In this document: in pieces, positions 1 through 8,555 of the stretch
Position numbering within the stretch: the first letter of the stretch is position 1
Layout: each line of letters starts with the position of its first letter
DNA from: Alphaproteobacteria bacterium
GTDB lineage: Bacteria; Pseudomonadota; Alphaproteobacteria; UBA8366
Reading direction: 5' to 3'
Length of the DNA stretch: 64,000 nucleotides
Assembly: GCA_021774335.1 (NCBI GenBank)
Contig: JAJFJD010000046.1
Span: forward strand, 1 to 64,000
The notes under the pieces: model-generated
The model's input: only the letters and a program-made list of their open reading frames with translations
Database searches by the model: none
Told to the model about the DNA's origin: nothing
Position numbers and translations under genes: made by a program

Positions 1-558
1 ACAGAACGTAAAAACTACAAGAATACAGAGCGTATACGCAGAACGCATACACCAAGAACCCTCGCAGCCAGTGATCCGTGCAAAAAACAGCACAAACCGC
101 CGCCCGCGCATCCCTTCCAAAATTTACTTGTCAAACAACAGAACGCGCCGAACCGGCGCATATAAAAAGGCGTGGCCACGCATGGCCAACGCCAAGGACG
201 CGGCTTATACGCGTCGTGACGCATAGTGTCAAATGCTTTGTGGCATTTTTCTTAAAAACCCATCGACAAGAAAAACCGTTCCAGTTCATACCGATACAAA
301 CCATCCCCGGATCTGCCAACGGACCGATTGGAGAAAAAAAGCGACCGCTCTCGAATGAAATTGGTGCGATGCAATAACGTCAGCCAAAGCGGCCCCACAA
401 GGGGCCTGAATCCCGCCCTTGAATCCCGCGGGATTAAGCATAAATGCATCCAATCGGCAGCACAAAAATGCACATTGGAACAATCGTTTACTTCGCCGCC
501 GACATCCGATAAGTAAGTCCTTCGGATTAACCTTAACGCGCAGGCGGCCCAGCAATCC
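1..558. other. Non-coding leader region upstream of the M23 peptidase
   Basis: I see no convincing gene in this stretch. The open frames crossing it are short, overlap each other on both strands and have Arg/Ser/Cys-rich translations typical of chance frames. It contains a small palindrome GCGTATACGC at 30-39, and a pair of hairpin-forming sequences at 391-406 and 422-435, annotated separately. Neither hairpin is followed by a T-run. It probably holds the promoter and 5' untranslated region of the peptidase gene, and possibly the 3' end of something beyond the left edge. Confidence 0.5.
391..435. repeat. Two tandem inverted repeats with a direct repeat
   Basis: GGCCCC-ACAA-GGGGCC at 391-406 is a perfect 6-bp stem with a 4-base loop. 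AATCCCGCGGGATT at 422-435 is a perfect 14-bp palindrome. The sequence TGAATCCCGC occurs twice, at 407-416 and 420-429, so the right arm of one unit and the left arm of the next share sequence. No T-run follows, so this is not a standard intrinsic terminator. It may be an operator or an RNA structure in the leader of the M23 gene; the function is unknown. Confidence 0.45.
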
Positions 559-1941
559 ATGCGATCGGTTTTGGCCACGATTACGGTAGCTTTGTTGGCC
601 GTTACGCCGTTAACCGGCGAAACGGCGCCGCAGGAGCAGAACGGCTGGAACTGGAAAGACGCCCTGACCGGCGCAGAGAAGAAGTCAACCGAACAAGGAC
701 CGGCACCGTCCCCCTACAAGACCTGGTTTCCTACCGTAAATCCGGGATCCAGCCCCGACGAGTCGGACGACGGTCAGGTTCCGCCCGACGGGTCAGCCCC
801 GATCCCGCCCATCGACAAGGAACTAAAAGTACGGCGCGGCGATACCTTCGAAAAAGTTCTAATCCGCGGCGGCGTTCCGTCACCCGATACCGCCGGCGCC
901 ATCCGGGCGCTCAAAAAGGTATACGACCTGCGGCGGCTGCAGCCGGGTACTGAAATCTTCCTGCAACTGCAACCGCCGATCGCCGAGAAAGGCGCTGCGA
1001 CGCTGTTGTCGATCGATTTCATCGCCCATGGCGACGTGGAGATTTCGGTCCTGCGCAACGGGCCGCAATCCTTCGCAGCAAAGCGGTTCGACCGGACACT
1101 GGTGCCCACGGTCAGCTACGGACGGGGTGTCGTCCGCTCGAGCCTGTATGTCGCCGGCAAGGATGCGAAAATTCCCTCCGCCATTCTAGCCAATCTGGTC
1201 GGCCTCTATAGTTTCGACGTCGATTTTCAGCGCGACGTCCAGCCCGGCGATAGTTTCGAGGTACTGTACGAGCGGCTTACCGATGAAGCAGGCGAGCCCG
1301 TCCGCGAAGGCGATATCGTCGTCGCGTCGATGACCTTGAGCGGATCAACCACGACGCTGTACCGTTTCAAGACGAAAACCGGGTTCAGCGACTATTTCGA
1401 CGAGAACGGCCAGAGCGCACAAAAAAGCTTGTTGCGGACGCCGACCGATGCAGCCCGGATCAGTTCGGGCTTTGGGCGGCGCAAACATCCGATCCTCGGA
1501 TACAACAGGATGCATCGCGGCATCGACTTCGCAGCACCGCCCGGCACACCGGTCTATGCCGCGGGCGACGGCGTGATCGAGAAAGCCGGCTGGGCCGGCG
1601 CCTACGGCCGTTACATCCGCATCCGTCACAACGGCAACTACAAGACCGCCTATGCACATCTCCGCCGCATCGCCGCCGGCGTGAAGGTGGGCGCGCGGAT
1701 CAAGCAACGTCAGGTCATCGGCTATATCGGCGCCAGCGGCCGCGTCACCGGCCCGCATCTGCACTACGAAGTGCTGTTCAACGGGCGGCATATCAATCCG
1801 CGGAAAATCCGCCTCGCCGCGGGCTACAAATTGAAGGGCAAGGATCTGGCCCGGTTCAAGACCGGGGTTGCGGACGCCAAACACAAGATGCTGACCTTCC
1901 GCACCCAGCGGAAACGCCAAGCGACCATGCTGGACCGCTAA
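559..1941 (+). CDS. M23 family metallopeptidase (murein endopeptidase, MepM-like)
   Basis: This is a probable periplasmic peptidoglycan endopeptidase that cleaves peptide cross-links. The 460-residue product starts with a hydrophobic signal sequence (about residues 1-22). A Pro/Asp-rich linker follows, then a LysM/OapA-like domain (about 89-135), a middle region, and a C-terminal LytM/M23 domain (about 295-412). The zinc and catalytic residues are intact: H319 and D323 in HRGID, H367 in YAHL, and H400/H402 in PHLHYE. This order matches the MepM/YebA type. The ATG follows only a weak ribosome-binding site. The gene is convergent with the M14 peptidase, 30 bases away. Confidence 0.9.
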   Translation: MRSVLATITVALLAVTPLTGETAPQEQNGWNWKDALTGAEKKSTEQGPAPSPYKTWFPTVNPGSSPDESDDGQVPPDGSAPIPPIDKELKVRRGDTFEKVLIRGGVPSPDTAGAIRALKKVYDLRRLQPGTEIFLQLQPPIAEKGAATLLSIDFIAHGDVEISVLRNGPQSFAAKRFDRTLVPTVSYGRGVVRSSLYVAGKDAKIPSAILANLVGLYSFDVDFQRDVQPGDSFEVLYERLTDEAGEPVREGDIVVASMTLSGSTTTLYRFKTKTGFSDYFDENGQSAQKSLLRTPTDAARISSGFGRRKHPILGYNRMHRGIDFAAPPGTPVYAAGDGVIEKAGWAGAYGRYIRIRHNGNYKTAYAHLRRIAAGVKVGARIKQRQVIGYIGASGRVTGPHLHYEVLFNGRHINPRKIRLAAGYKLKGKDLARFKTGVADAKHKMLTFRTQRKRQATMLDR

Positions 1942-1971
1942 CGCCCCGGGACCGCTACTGACCACCCCTTC

Positions 1972-3108
1972 TCAGCGAAGGTCGTTCACCACCGCGTACA
2001 GCGCCGTCAGCGCATCTCGGCCGAGCTGCCTGCACCGTTCCGGCGACCAGCCGTTGCGGGCGTCGGGCGCGTCGGCATTGTCCTTGAACGGCATCTCCAG
2101 CGTCATCGTGAGCGCCTTGAACTCCTCCGCCAGATTAGACGAGCAGATCGCCAAATTCGCCTTGGCCGGCGCCGAATAGCCATGCTCGGTCTGGAAGTCC
2201 GGATTGGCTTGCTGATAGGCTTGTTTAAAGGCCGGCAGCAGGGATTTCATCCGGTCGTCCGCCGACGGCACATGGGCCGAACCAATGACGAAGTTATAGG
2301 GCATCGCCTCGTCGCCATGCACGTCGAGGGAAAAGTCCAGCCCGGTCTCGACCATGCGCTGGCGGACGAGGAACACTTCCGGGCTCTTCTCCATCGACGG
2401 CTCGGCCCATACGCGGTTGAGGTTGGCGCCGGTGGCGTTGGTGCGGAGGTGTCCGCGCCGGCTACCGTCCGGGTTCATATTCGGCACCACGTAGAGCACG
2501 GCCCGATCCAAAACCGCACGCGCGACCGCATCGTCGGGATCGAGCGCACGCTCGAGAAATCCCTCCATCCACCATTCGGCCATGCTTTCACCCGGATGCT
2601 GTCGGGCGATCAGCCAGCACGCCTTGCGGTCCTGTGCCGCATCGTCGCCGATCACCAACAGGTCGAGATCATCCCCATCGAGCGTTTCACCGAGGACCTC
2701 GAGCCGCGCACGCGGTGACATCTGGCTGCGCGCAATCAAGTCGCGATGCCGTTCCCGAGAATAGGGCGCGAAATACGCGTAGTAGACCGCCTCCTGCGTC
2801 GGCACATGCGCGAAGCGAAGCTGCTTTCCGTCATAGGTCGTCGGTACCCGGAACCAGTCCTCCCGGTCGTAGGAAGCGCAGGCCTGATACCCCTCCCACC
2901 CCTTGGAATAGGCTGCCTCGCCTGCATTCACGATCGTGAAGGCGCGTTCGGCGTCGGCCGGTCCGGTCGCCTGGAAATGGAACCATTGGAAAAAGTCGGA
3001 TTCGTTGTCTTTGCGGATTCGAAGTTTGATGTTGGTCGGGTCGGCGGCGTCGGCCACCTCGATGTTGCCGGAGTCGAAATTGCTGCTGATCTTCATTCCA
3101 GTTTCCAT
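1972..3108 (-). CDS. M14 family zinc carboxypeptidase
   Basis: This is a cytosolic-type M14 metallocarboxypeptidase of about 375 residues with no signal peptide. An N-terminal beta domain beginning KISSNFDSGNIEV precedes the catalytic domain. The zinc site is visible as RQHPGES (first His and Glu) and DVHGDE (second His). Substrate-binding Asn/Arg lie around GANLNRVW, and the catalytic Glu lies in TLEMPFK near the C-terminus. Two starts are possible, at 3108 (METGMKISS) and 3096 (MKISS). The frame stays open far upstream, but that part runs antisense to the CoA-transferase gene and is not protein-like. The gene is divergent from the CoA-transferase. Confidence 0.88.
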   Translation of the reverse strand: METGMKISSNFDSGNIEVADAADPTNIKLRIRKDNESDFFQWFHFQATGPADAERAFTIVNAGEAAYSKGWEGYQACASYDREDWFRVPTTYDGKQLRFAHVPTQEAVYYAYFAPYSRERHRDLIARSQMSPRARLEVLGETLDGDDLDLLVIGDDAAQDRKACWLIARQHPGESMAEWWMEGFLERALDPDDAVARAVLDRAVLYVVPNMNPDGSRRGHLRTNATGANLNRVWAEPSMEKSPEVFLVRQRMVETGLDFSLDVHGDEAMPYNFVIGSAHVPSADDRMKSLLPAFKQAYQQANPDFQTEHGYSAPAKANLAICSSNLAEEFKALTMTLEMPFKDNADAPDARNGWSPERCRQLGRDALTALYAVVNDLR

Positions 3109-3216
3109 AGTGGCCAGGGCCCAGATTGGCGTGGGTGGGGCGGGCCATGCTACACAGTTGCAGCATAATTGGCTGCCCAAATCCGACGGGCGCCCCAAGC
3201 CAGGACGACCGATCCC

Positions 3217-3894
3217 GTGATCGACAAACGTGTTGCCACCATCGCAGAGGCCATCGCCGACATCGGCGACGGCGCGCGGATCATGTTGAGCGGGTTCGGA
3301 AGGATCGGCGTCGCGAATGCGTTGATCCGCGCGGTGGCGGAATCCGGCGCGAAGGATTTGACGATCATTGCGAACGGTTCGGGACATCACGGGTCGACGC
3401 AGGCCGAATTGATGGACACCGGCCGCGTGGCCCGCCTGATCTGCAGCAGCGCGCGCGGACGCGGCAAGGAGTCGACACCCTTCGAGAAGCTCTACCACAG
3501 CGGCAAGATCGAATTGGAACTGGTGCCGCAAGGTACCCTGGCACACCGCATCCGTGCGGGCGGCTCGGGCGTTCCCGCCTTCTATACGCCGGTCGGTGCC
3601 GGCACCGACCTCGCGAAAGGCAAGGAGACCCGGGTATTCGACGGACGCGACTGTGTCCTGCAGACCGCGCTGACCGCCGATTTCGCGCTTTTGCGCGCCG
3701 ACTGCGGCGACCGCTGGGGTAACCTCACCTATCGGGGCACGCAGGCAAATTTCGGCCCGGCCATGGCCGCTGCCGCAAATGTCACGATTGCCGAGGTACG
3801 GCAGGTCCTTCCCGACGGCGCGATAGAGCCGCATATGGTTCGGACGCCCGGTATCTATGTCAACCGGTTGGTCACCGAGCCGGAGGAAAGCTGA
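3217..3894 (+). CDS. 3-oxoacid / 3-oxoadipate CoA-transferase, subunit A
   Basis: This is the alpha subunit of a family I CoA-transferase, which moves CoA from a donor such as succinyl-CoA to a 3-oxo acid. The start is taken as GTG 3217, preceded by AGGA about 11 bases upstream. From there the protein begins VIDKRVATIAEAIADIGDGARIM, as family members do; the longer ATG frame from 3169 adds an unlikely leader. Family motifs include LSGFGRIG, ELVPQGTLA, GKETR and DRWGNLTYR. The last motif and the NFGP segment recall PcaI, while AFYTPVG recalls ScoA, so the substrate is uncertain. It overlaps the B subunit by one base (TGATG). Confidence 0.9.
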   Translation: MIDKRVATIAEAIADIGDGARIMLSGFGRIGVANALIRAVAESGAKDLTIIANGSGHHGSTQAELMDTGRVARLICSSARGRGKESTPFEKLYHSGKIELELVPQGTLAHRIRAGGSGVPAFYTPVGAGTDLAKGKETRVFDGRDCVLQTALTADFALLRADCGDRWGNLTYRGTQANFGPAMAAAANVTIAEVRQVLPDGAIEPHMVRTPGIYVNRLVTEPEES

Positions 3895-4565
3895 TGGGGG
3901 TCCTGACGCGGCAACAGATGGCTTGGCGCGCGGCGCAGGACATCCACGATGGCGCCTATGTCAATCTTGGGATCGGCATTCCAGTCCTCGTTGGCGACTA
4001 CTTGCCGGAAGACCGCGAGATCATCCTCCAGTCGGAGAACGGCATTCTCGGCATCGGCCCCACCGCATCCGACAACGCCATCGATATCGATCTGGTCGAC
4101 GCCGGTAGCCAGCACGTCACCTTGCAATCGGGTGCCGCCCTAACCGATTCCGCTGGCGCCTTCGACATGATCATCGGCGGCCATATCGACATCACCATGC
4201 TGGGGGCCTTCCAAGTCGCCCCCAACGGCGACTTCGCGAATTGGGATGCCAAGCTTCCGCACAAGGGACCCTTGGTCGGCGGCGCGATGGACCTGGCAAG
4301 CGGCGCCCGCGAGGTGCGCGTGATTATGGCCCACACCACCAAACAGGGCGAGCCGCGGCTCGTAGTTGAGTGCAGCTACCCGCTTACGGCCCCGAGGGTC
4401 GTGACCAAGATCTATACCGATATCGCGGTCGTCGAGATAACACCTAACGGCTTCGTCGCGCGCGAAATACTCGATGGCGTTAGCGCCGACGACCTACGGG
4501 AAAAGACCGGGGCGCCGATCGACATCGCGCCTGACTGCGCGACCCTCACGGCGCCCGAGCTTTAG
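3894..4565 (+). CDS. 3-oxoacid / 3-oxoadipate CoA-transferase, subunit B
   Basis: This is the beta subunit of the same CoA-transferase, 223 residues long. The catalytic glutamate that forms the glutamyl-CoA thioester is E48 in QSENG. The motifs YVNLGIGIP, GGHIDITMLGAFQV and GAMDLASGAR are also seen. Start and stop overlap with the A subunit implies translational coupling and equal expression. No other aromatic- or ketone-degradation genes lie nearby, so context does not decide between 3-oxoadipate and acetoacetate. The gene ends 2 bases before the convergent clpB stop. Confidence 0.92.
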   Translation: MGVLTRQQMAWRAAQDIHDGAYVNLGIGIPVLVGDYLPEDREIILQSENGILGIGPTASDNAIDIDLVDAGSQHVTLQSGAALTDSAGAFDMIIGGHIDITMLGAFQVAPNGDFANWDAKLPHKGPLVGGAMDLASGAREVRVIMAHTTKQGEPRLVVECSYPLTAPRVVTKIYTDIAVVEITPNGFVAREILDGVSADDLREKTGAPIDIAPDCATLTAPEL

Positions 4566-4567
4566 CG

Positions 4568-7159
4568 TTACGCCGCCTCGGCGACCTCACCGTTGATGGT
4601 CAGGCTGCCGTCGCCGGCGGAGACATGCACCGTATCGCCATCGGCGACCTTACCGGCAAGCAGCAACGAAGCGAGCGGGTTCTGCAGTTCCTGCTGGATG
4701 ATCCGTTTCAACGGACGCGCGCCGTAGACCGGATCGTACCCTTTGTCGCCGAGCCAGTTGCGCGCCGCCGCATCGATGTCGAGGACGATCTTGCGGTCCA
4801 CCAGCAGGGCGTCCAGCCGCAGCAACTGAATGTCGACGATGCCGGTCATGTCGTCCCGCGACAGGCGGTGGAACAACAGCGTCTCGTCGATCCGATTGAT
4901 GAACTCGGGCCGGAAGTTGGCCCGTACAACCTCCATCACCTGATCGCGTACGGCCGACGAATCCTGCCCGGCCGGCTGGTTGGCGAGAATATCCGCGCCC
5001 ATATTGGACGTCATCACGATCAACACGTTGCGGAAGTCGACCGTTCGGCCTTGGCCATCGGTCAACCGGCCGTCATCCAAGACCTGCAACAGCACATTGA
5101 ATACATCGGGATGCGCCTTTTCGACCTCGTCGAACAGGACGACCTGATAGGGCCGACGCCGCACGGCTTCGGTCAGTGCACCGCCCTCATCGTAGCCGAC
5201 ATAGCCCGGCGGCGCGCCGATCAATCGGCTGACCGCATGCTTCTCCATGTATTCGGACATGTCGATACGGACCATCGCCTGGTCGTCGTCGAACAGGAAG
5301 GCGGCGAGCGCCTTCGTCAGTTCGGTCTTGCCGACGCCGGTCGGCCCCAAGAACAGGAAGGAGCCGATCGGCCGGTTCGGGTCCTGCAACCCGGCGCGCG
5401 CGCGGCGTACCGCGTTTGAGATCGAGACGATTGCCTCGCTCTGCCCGATGACGCGCTTGCCCAGCGCCTCTTCCATGGCGAGCAGTTTCTCACGCTCACC
5501 CTGCAGCATTTTGTCGACGGGGATACCGGTCCAGCGCGACACGATGGCGGCGATATGCTCGTCGGTCACTTCCTCGTCGAGCATGCGGCTGCCGTCGTCC
5601 TCGTCGTCCTGCGAGAGCCGCTTTTCCAAGTCGGGAATCGTACCGTAGCGCAGCTCGGCGGCGCGTTCGAGATTGCCCTCGCGTTCCGCCCGTTCCTGCT
5701 CGAGGCGCGCATTCTCCAGCGCTTCCTGAACCTGATGCACGTCCTGCAGCTTGACCTTTTCCGACTGCCATTGACTGGTCAGGCGGGCAGACTCGGCTTC
5801 AAACTCCTGCAACTCGGCCTCGAGTTTCGACAGCCGGTCCTTGGATGCGTCGTCGTTTTCCTTCTTGAGCGCCTCGCGCTCGATCTTCAGCTGAATGATC
5901 CGGCGATCGAGCTCGTCGATCTCTTCCGGCTTGGAATCGATCTCCATCCGCAGCCGGCTCGCCGCCTCGTCCATCAGATCAATCGCTTTGTCCGGCAAAA
6001 ACCGGTCGGTGATGTAGCGGTTGGACAAGGTCGTCGCCGATACGATGGCGCTGTCGGTGATCCGCACGCCGTGGTGCAGCTCGTATTTCTCCTTCAGGCC
6101 GCGCAAGATCGAGATCGTATCCTCGGTCGTCGGCTCCGGCACGAAGACCGGCTGGAACCGCCGGGCGAGCGCCGCGTCCTTCTCGATATGCTTGCGGAAT
6201 TCGTCGAGTGTAGTCGCACCGACGCAATGCAATTCGCCGCGTGCAAGCGCTGGCTTCAGCATGTTGGACGCGTCCATCGCGCCCTCGGCCGCACCGGCGC
6301 CGACAAGGGTATGCAATTCGTCAATGAACAGGATGACCTGTCCTTCCTGCGAAGAGACTTCCTGCAGCACGCCTTTCAGGCGCTCTTCGAATTCGCCACG
6401 GAACTTCGCCCCGGCGATCAACGCGCCAAGATCAAGCACCAGCAACTTCTTGTCGGCCAACCCCTCCGGCACATCGCCGCGGGCAATCCGCTGCGCCAGG
6501 CCTTCGACGATCGCGGTCTTGCCGACGCCCGGCTCGCCGATCAGCACCGGATTGTTCTTGGTCCGGCGCGACAGCACCTGCATGGTGCGGCGAATTTCCT
6601 CGTCGCGGCCGACGACGGGATCGATCTTGCCGTCGAGCGCGGCCTGGGTCAGGTCGCGCGTGTATTTCTTCAGCGCTTCATACTGATTCTCCGCGCTGGC
6701 GCTGTCCGCCGTGCGGCCCTGGCGCAGGTCGTTGATCGCCGAGTTCAAGCCCTGCGCAGTGACCCCGGCATCTCCAAGGATCTTCGCCGTCGCTGTTTCC
6801 TGAGCAAGGGCCAATGCCAGCAGCAGACGTTCGGCGGTGACGAAGCTATCACCCGCGCGGTCGGCCAGTTCCTGCGCCTGATCGAATAGACGGGCCATCG
6901 CAGGAGAGAGGTAAATCTGTCCTGCGCCGGAGCCCTCCACACTGGGAATTTTTGCAAGCTCGGCTTCGACATCGCGCAACGCCTTCGCGGCATCGCCGCC
7001 CGCCGCGCCGATCAACCCGGCGGCAAGGCCTTCCTTGTCGTCCAGCAGAACTTTAAGGAGATGTTCGGGCTGGAACTGCTGGTGATTCGACCGCAGAGCC
7101 AGCGATTGCGCCGCTTGGACGAAGCCGCGCGACCGTTCGGTGTATTTCTCGAATTCCAT
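4568..7159 (-). CDS. clpB: ClpB ATP-dependent disaggregase
   Basis: ClpB is a hexameric AAA+ chaperone that, with DnaK, threads and rescues aggregated proteins after heat stress. The 863 residues show an N-domain (1-145) and a first AAA module with Walker A GEPGVGKT (208-215) and Walker B ILFIDE. A coiled-coil M-domain follows (about 405-525), then a second AAA module with GPTGVGKT (605-612). Its length matches typical ClpB, and the M-domain separates it from ClpA/ClpC. The start MEFEKYTER matches the family. A sigma-32-like promoter lies about 90 bases upstream. A 444-residue open frame on the other strand is a codon-bias shadow. Confidence 0.98.
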   Translation of the reverse strand: MEFEKYTERSRGFVQAAQSLALRSNHQQFQPEHLLKVLLDDKEGLAAGLIGAAGGDAAKALRDVEAELAKIPSVEGSGAGQIYLSPAMARLFDQAQELADRAGDSFVTAERLLLALALAQETATAKILGDAGVTAQGLNSAINDLRQGRTADSASAENQYEALKKYTRDLTQAALDGKIDPVVGRDEEIRRTMQVLSRRTKNNPVLIGEPGVGKTAIVEGLAQRIARGDVPEGLADKKLLVLDLGALIAGAKFRGEFEERLKGVLQEVSSQEGQVILFIDELHTLVGAGAAEGAMDASNMLKPALARGELHCVGATTLDEFRKHIEKDAALARRFQPVFVPEPTTEDTISILRGLKEKYELHHGVRITDSAIVSATTLSNRYITDRFLPDKAIDLMDEAASRLRMEIDSKPEEIDELDRRIIQLKIEREALKKENDDASKDRLSKLEAELQEFEAESARLTSQWQSEKVKLQDVHQVQEALENARLEQERAEREGNLERAAELRYGTIPDLEKRLSQDDEDDGSRMLDEEVTDEHIAAIVSRWTGIPVDKMLQGEREKLLAMEEALGKRVIGQSEAIVSISNAVRRARAGLQDPNRPIGSFLFLGPTGVGKTELTKALAAFLFDDDQAMVRIDMSEYMEKHAVSRLIGAPPGYVGYDEGGALTEAVRRRPYQVVLFDEVEKAHPDVFNVLLQVLDDGRLTDGQGRTVDFRNVLIVMTSNMGADILANQPAGQDSSAVRDQVMEVVRANFRPEFINRIDETLLFHRLSRDDMTGIVDIQLLRLDALLVDRKIVLDIDAAARNWLGDKGYDPVYGARPLKRIIQQELQNPLASLLLAGKVADGDTVHVSAGDGSLTINGEVAEAA

Positions 7160-7250
7160 AGACTCGACCCCTCTGATGGCCTCCCTCTGCGAGGCAAGGC
7201 GGTAAAGGTTCTTGAAACATCATATGGACCCTGAAAGGCGCCCACTCACG

Positions 7251-7280
7251 ATATATGGGCATTCCACGCCGCCGCTCAAG
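7251..7280 (-). promoter_or_regulatory. Sigma-32 (RpoH)-type heat-shock promoter for clpB
   Basis: Read on the minus strand, the sequence is CTTGAG, a 15-base spacer, then CCCATATAT. This closely matches the RpoH pattern CTTGAA-N(11-16)-CCCCATnT. It lies about 92 bases upstream of the clpB ATG and points towards it, which fits the known heat-shock control of clpB. It is called from pattern and position only. Confidence 0.7.
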
Positions 7281-7389
7281 ACCCTTTTTATGTCATCGGA
7301 AGTTAAACAATTCATGTCTTGTTGCGCTGCAGCATAAACACTAGATTCATTGTTGCGGCGCAAAATCACATGGATTAAACGCGACCTTC

Positions 7390-8544
7390 ATGCATATATC
7401 CGACCCGTTAAACCGCCCTTGGCGGTGGGCGCAACGCCTCATTTCCACCGGCGAATCCCCGCCGGATGCTGAGCAAACCGACCGCCCGGCGATTCCGCCG
7501 AAAAGGCGGCGCGTACGGGCGAAAGCGGGAAACGCGGTCAGCCTGGCGCTGCAAGGAGGTGGCGCGCATGGCGCATTTACATGGGGCGTGCTCGACCGAT
7601 TGCTTGAGGATGGCAGCTTGCGGATCGAAGCACTCAGTGGTGCTAGCGCCGGGGCGCTGAACGCGGTGATCGTGGCCAACGGCCTGATCAACGGCGGACC
7701 GGAAGCCGCCCGGGAGGAATTGGCGCAATTCTGGCGGCGGATCAGCACTCAATCCATTTTCATGCCCTATCGCGCGACTTTCGTAGACCGAATCTTCAAC
7801 GGCTGGAATCTGGATGGCACCGGACAGCATTTCGGTCTGGATATGGCAACCCGGCTGATGTCGCCGTATCAATTCAATCCGTTCGACCACAACCCGCTCC
7901 GCACTCTGTTGGAGCAATCCGTTGATTTCGAACGCTTGCAGCGAAACCGCCAAATCAAGCTCTTTATCGCAGCCACCGAGGTCAGCACGGGTCAGGCGCG
8001 GATCTTTCGAACTGCCGAGATAACCGCGGACAGCGTCTTGGCATCGGCAGCGCTCCCAGCCATCCATCACGCGGTGGAAATCGACGACCTGCATTACTGG
8101 GATGGCGGATACAGCGCCAACCCGCCCTTGATCCCACTGATCGAGCACGGCAGCGCCGACGATATCTTGCTGATTCAGATCGACCCGGCGCATGAACAGA
8201 ATCTGCCCGTGACGGCGACGGAAATTCGCAACCGGATGGCGCGGCTGACCTTCTCCGCGCCGCTCACCCGGGAACTGGAGACGATCCAGTGGATGGCCAA
8301 GCTGGCGCGACGCACGGTGGCGTCGCCCCTCGCCAAACGCTTTCTTGCGGCGCGCCTGCACCGGATCGACGCCGGTGACGCGCTGGTATCGCTGGGCCAA
8401 GTCAGCAAACTCAATCCGGAATGGGGTTTGTTGCAACATGCCCACGACATCGGCCGGGATCGCACCGATGCTTGGCTTGCCGACAACGCCGTGCATGTCG
8501 GCAAACGCGCCAGCTTTGAATTCCCGGCCGTACCCGACGCCTAA
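7390..8544 (+). CDS. Patatin-like phospholipase
   Basis: This is a predicted patatin-family lipid acyl hydrolase of 384 residues. The oxyanion glycine motif LQGGGAHGAF (about 54-63), the nucleophile motif GASAG with S86, and the catalytic Asp in DGG (D238, YWDGGYSANPP) form a complete Ser-Asp dyad. A basic N-terminal stretch (KPP/KRRRVRAK) precedes the domain and no signal peptide is visible. Substrate and location cannot be read from the sequence. It is divergent from clpB and ends 11 bases from the convergent Lon-like gene. No secretion partner is adjacent. Confidence 0.9.
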   Translation: MHISDPLNRPWRWAQRLISTGESPPDAEQTDRPAIPPKRRRVRAKAGNAVSLALQGGGAHGAFTWGVLDRLLEDGSLRIEALSGASAGALNAVIVANGLINGGPEAAREELAQFWRRISTQSIFMPYRATFVDRIFNGWNLDGTGQHFGLDMATRLMSPYQFNPFDHNPLRTLLEQSVDFERLQRNRQIKLFIAATEVSTGQARIFRTAEITADSVLASAALPAIHHAVEIDDLHYWDGGYSANPPLIPLIEHGSADDILLIQIDPAHEQNLPVTATEIRNRMARLTFSAPLTRELETIQWMAKLARRTVASPLAKRFLAARLHRIDAGDALVSLGQVSKLNPEWGLLQHAHDIGRDRTDAWLADNAVHVGKRASFEFPAVPDA

Positions 8545-8555
8545 CGGAGGGCCAT

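Noticed and set aside
78..377. 99-residue plus-strand frame in the left leader
   Set aside because: It has no ribosome-binding site, overlaps frames on both strands and shows no protein-like segment.
3109..3834. N-terminal extension of the M14 peptidase frame
   Set aside because: It runs antisense through the CoA-transferase subunit A and is unlike any M14 N-terminus; the family start is at 3096 or 3108.
5555..6889. 444-residue open frame on the plus strand inside clpB
   Set aside because: It is antisense to a complete, motif-verified ClpB and its His/Arg/Gln-rich translation reflects GC-biased third positions, not a gene.
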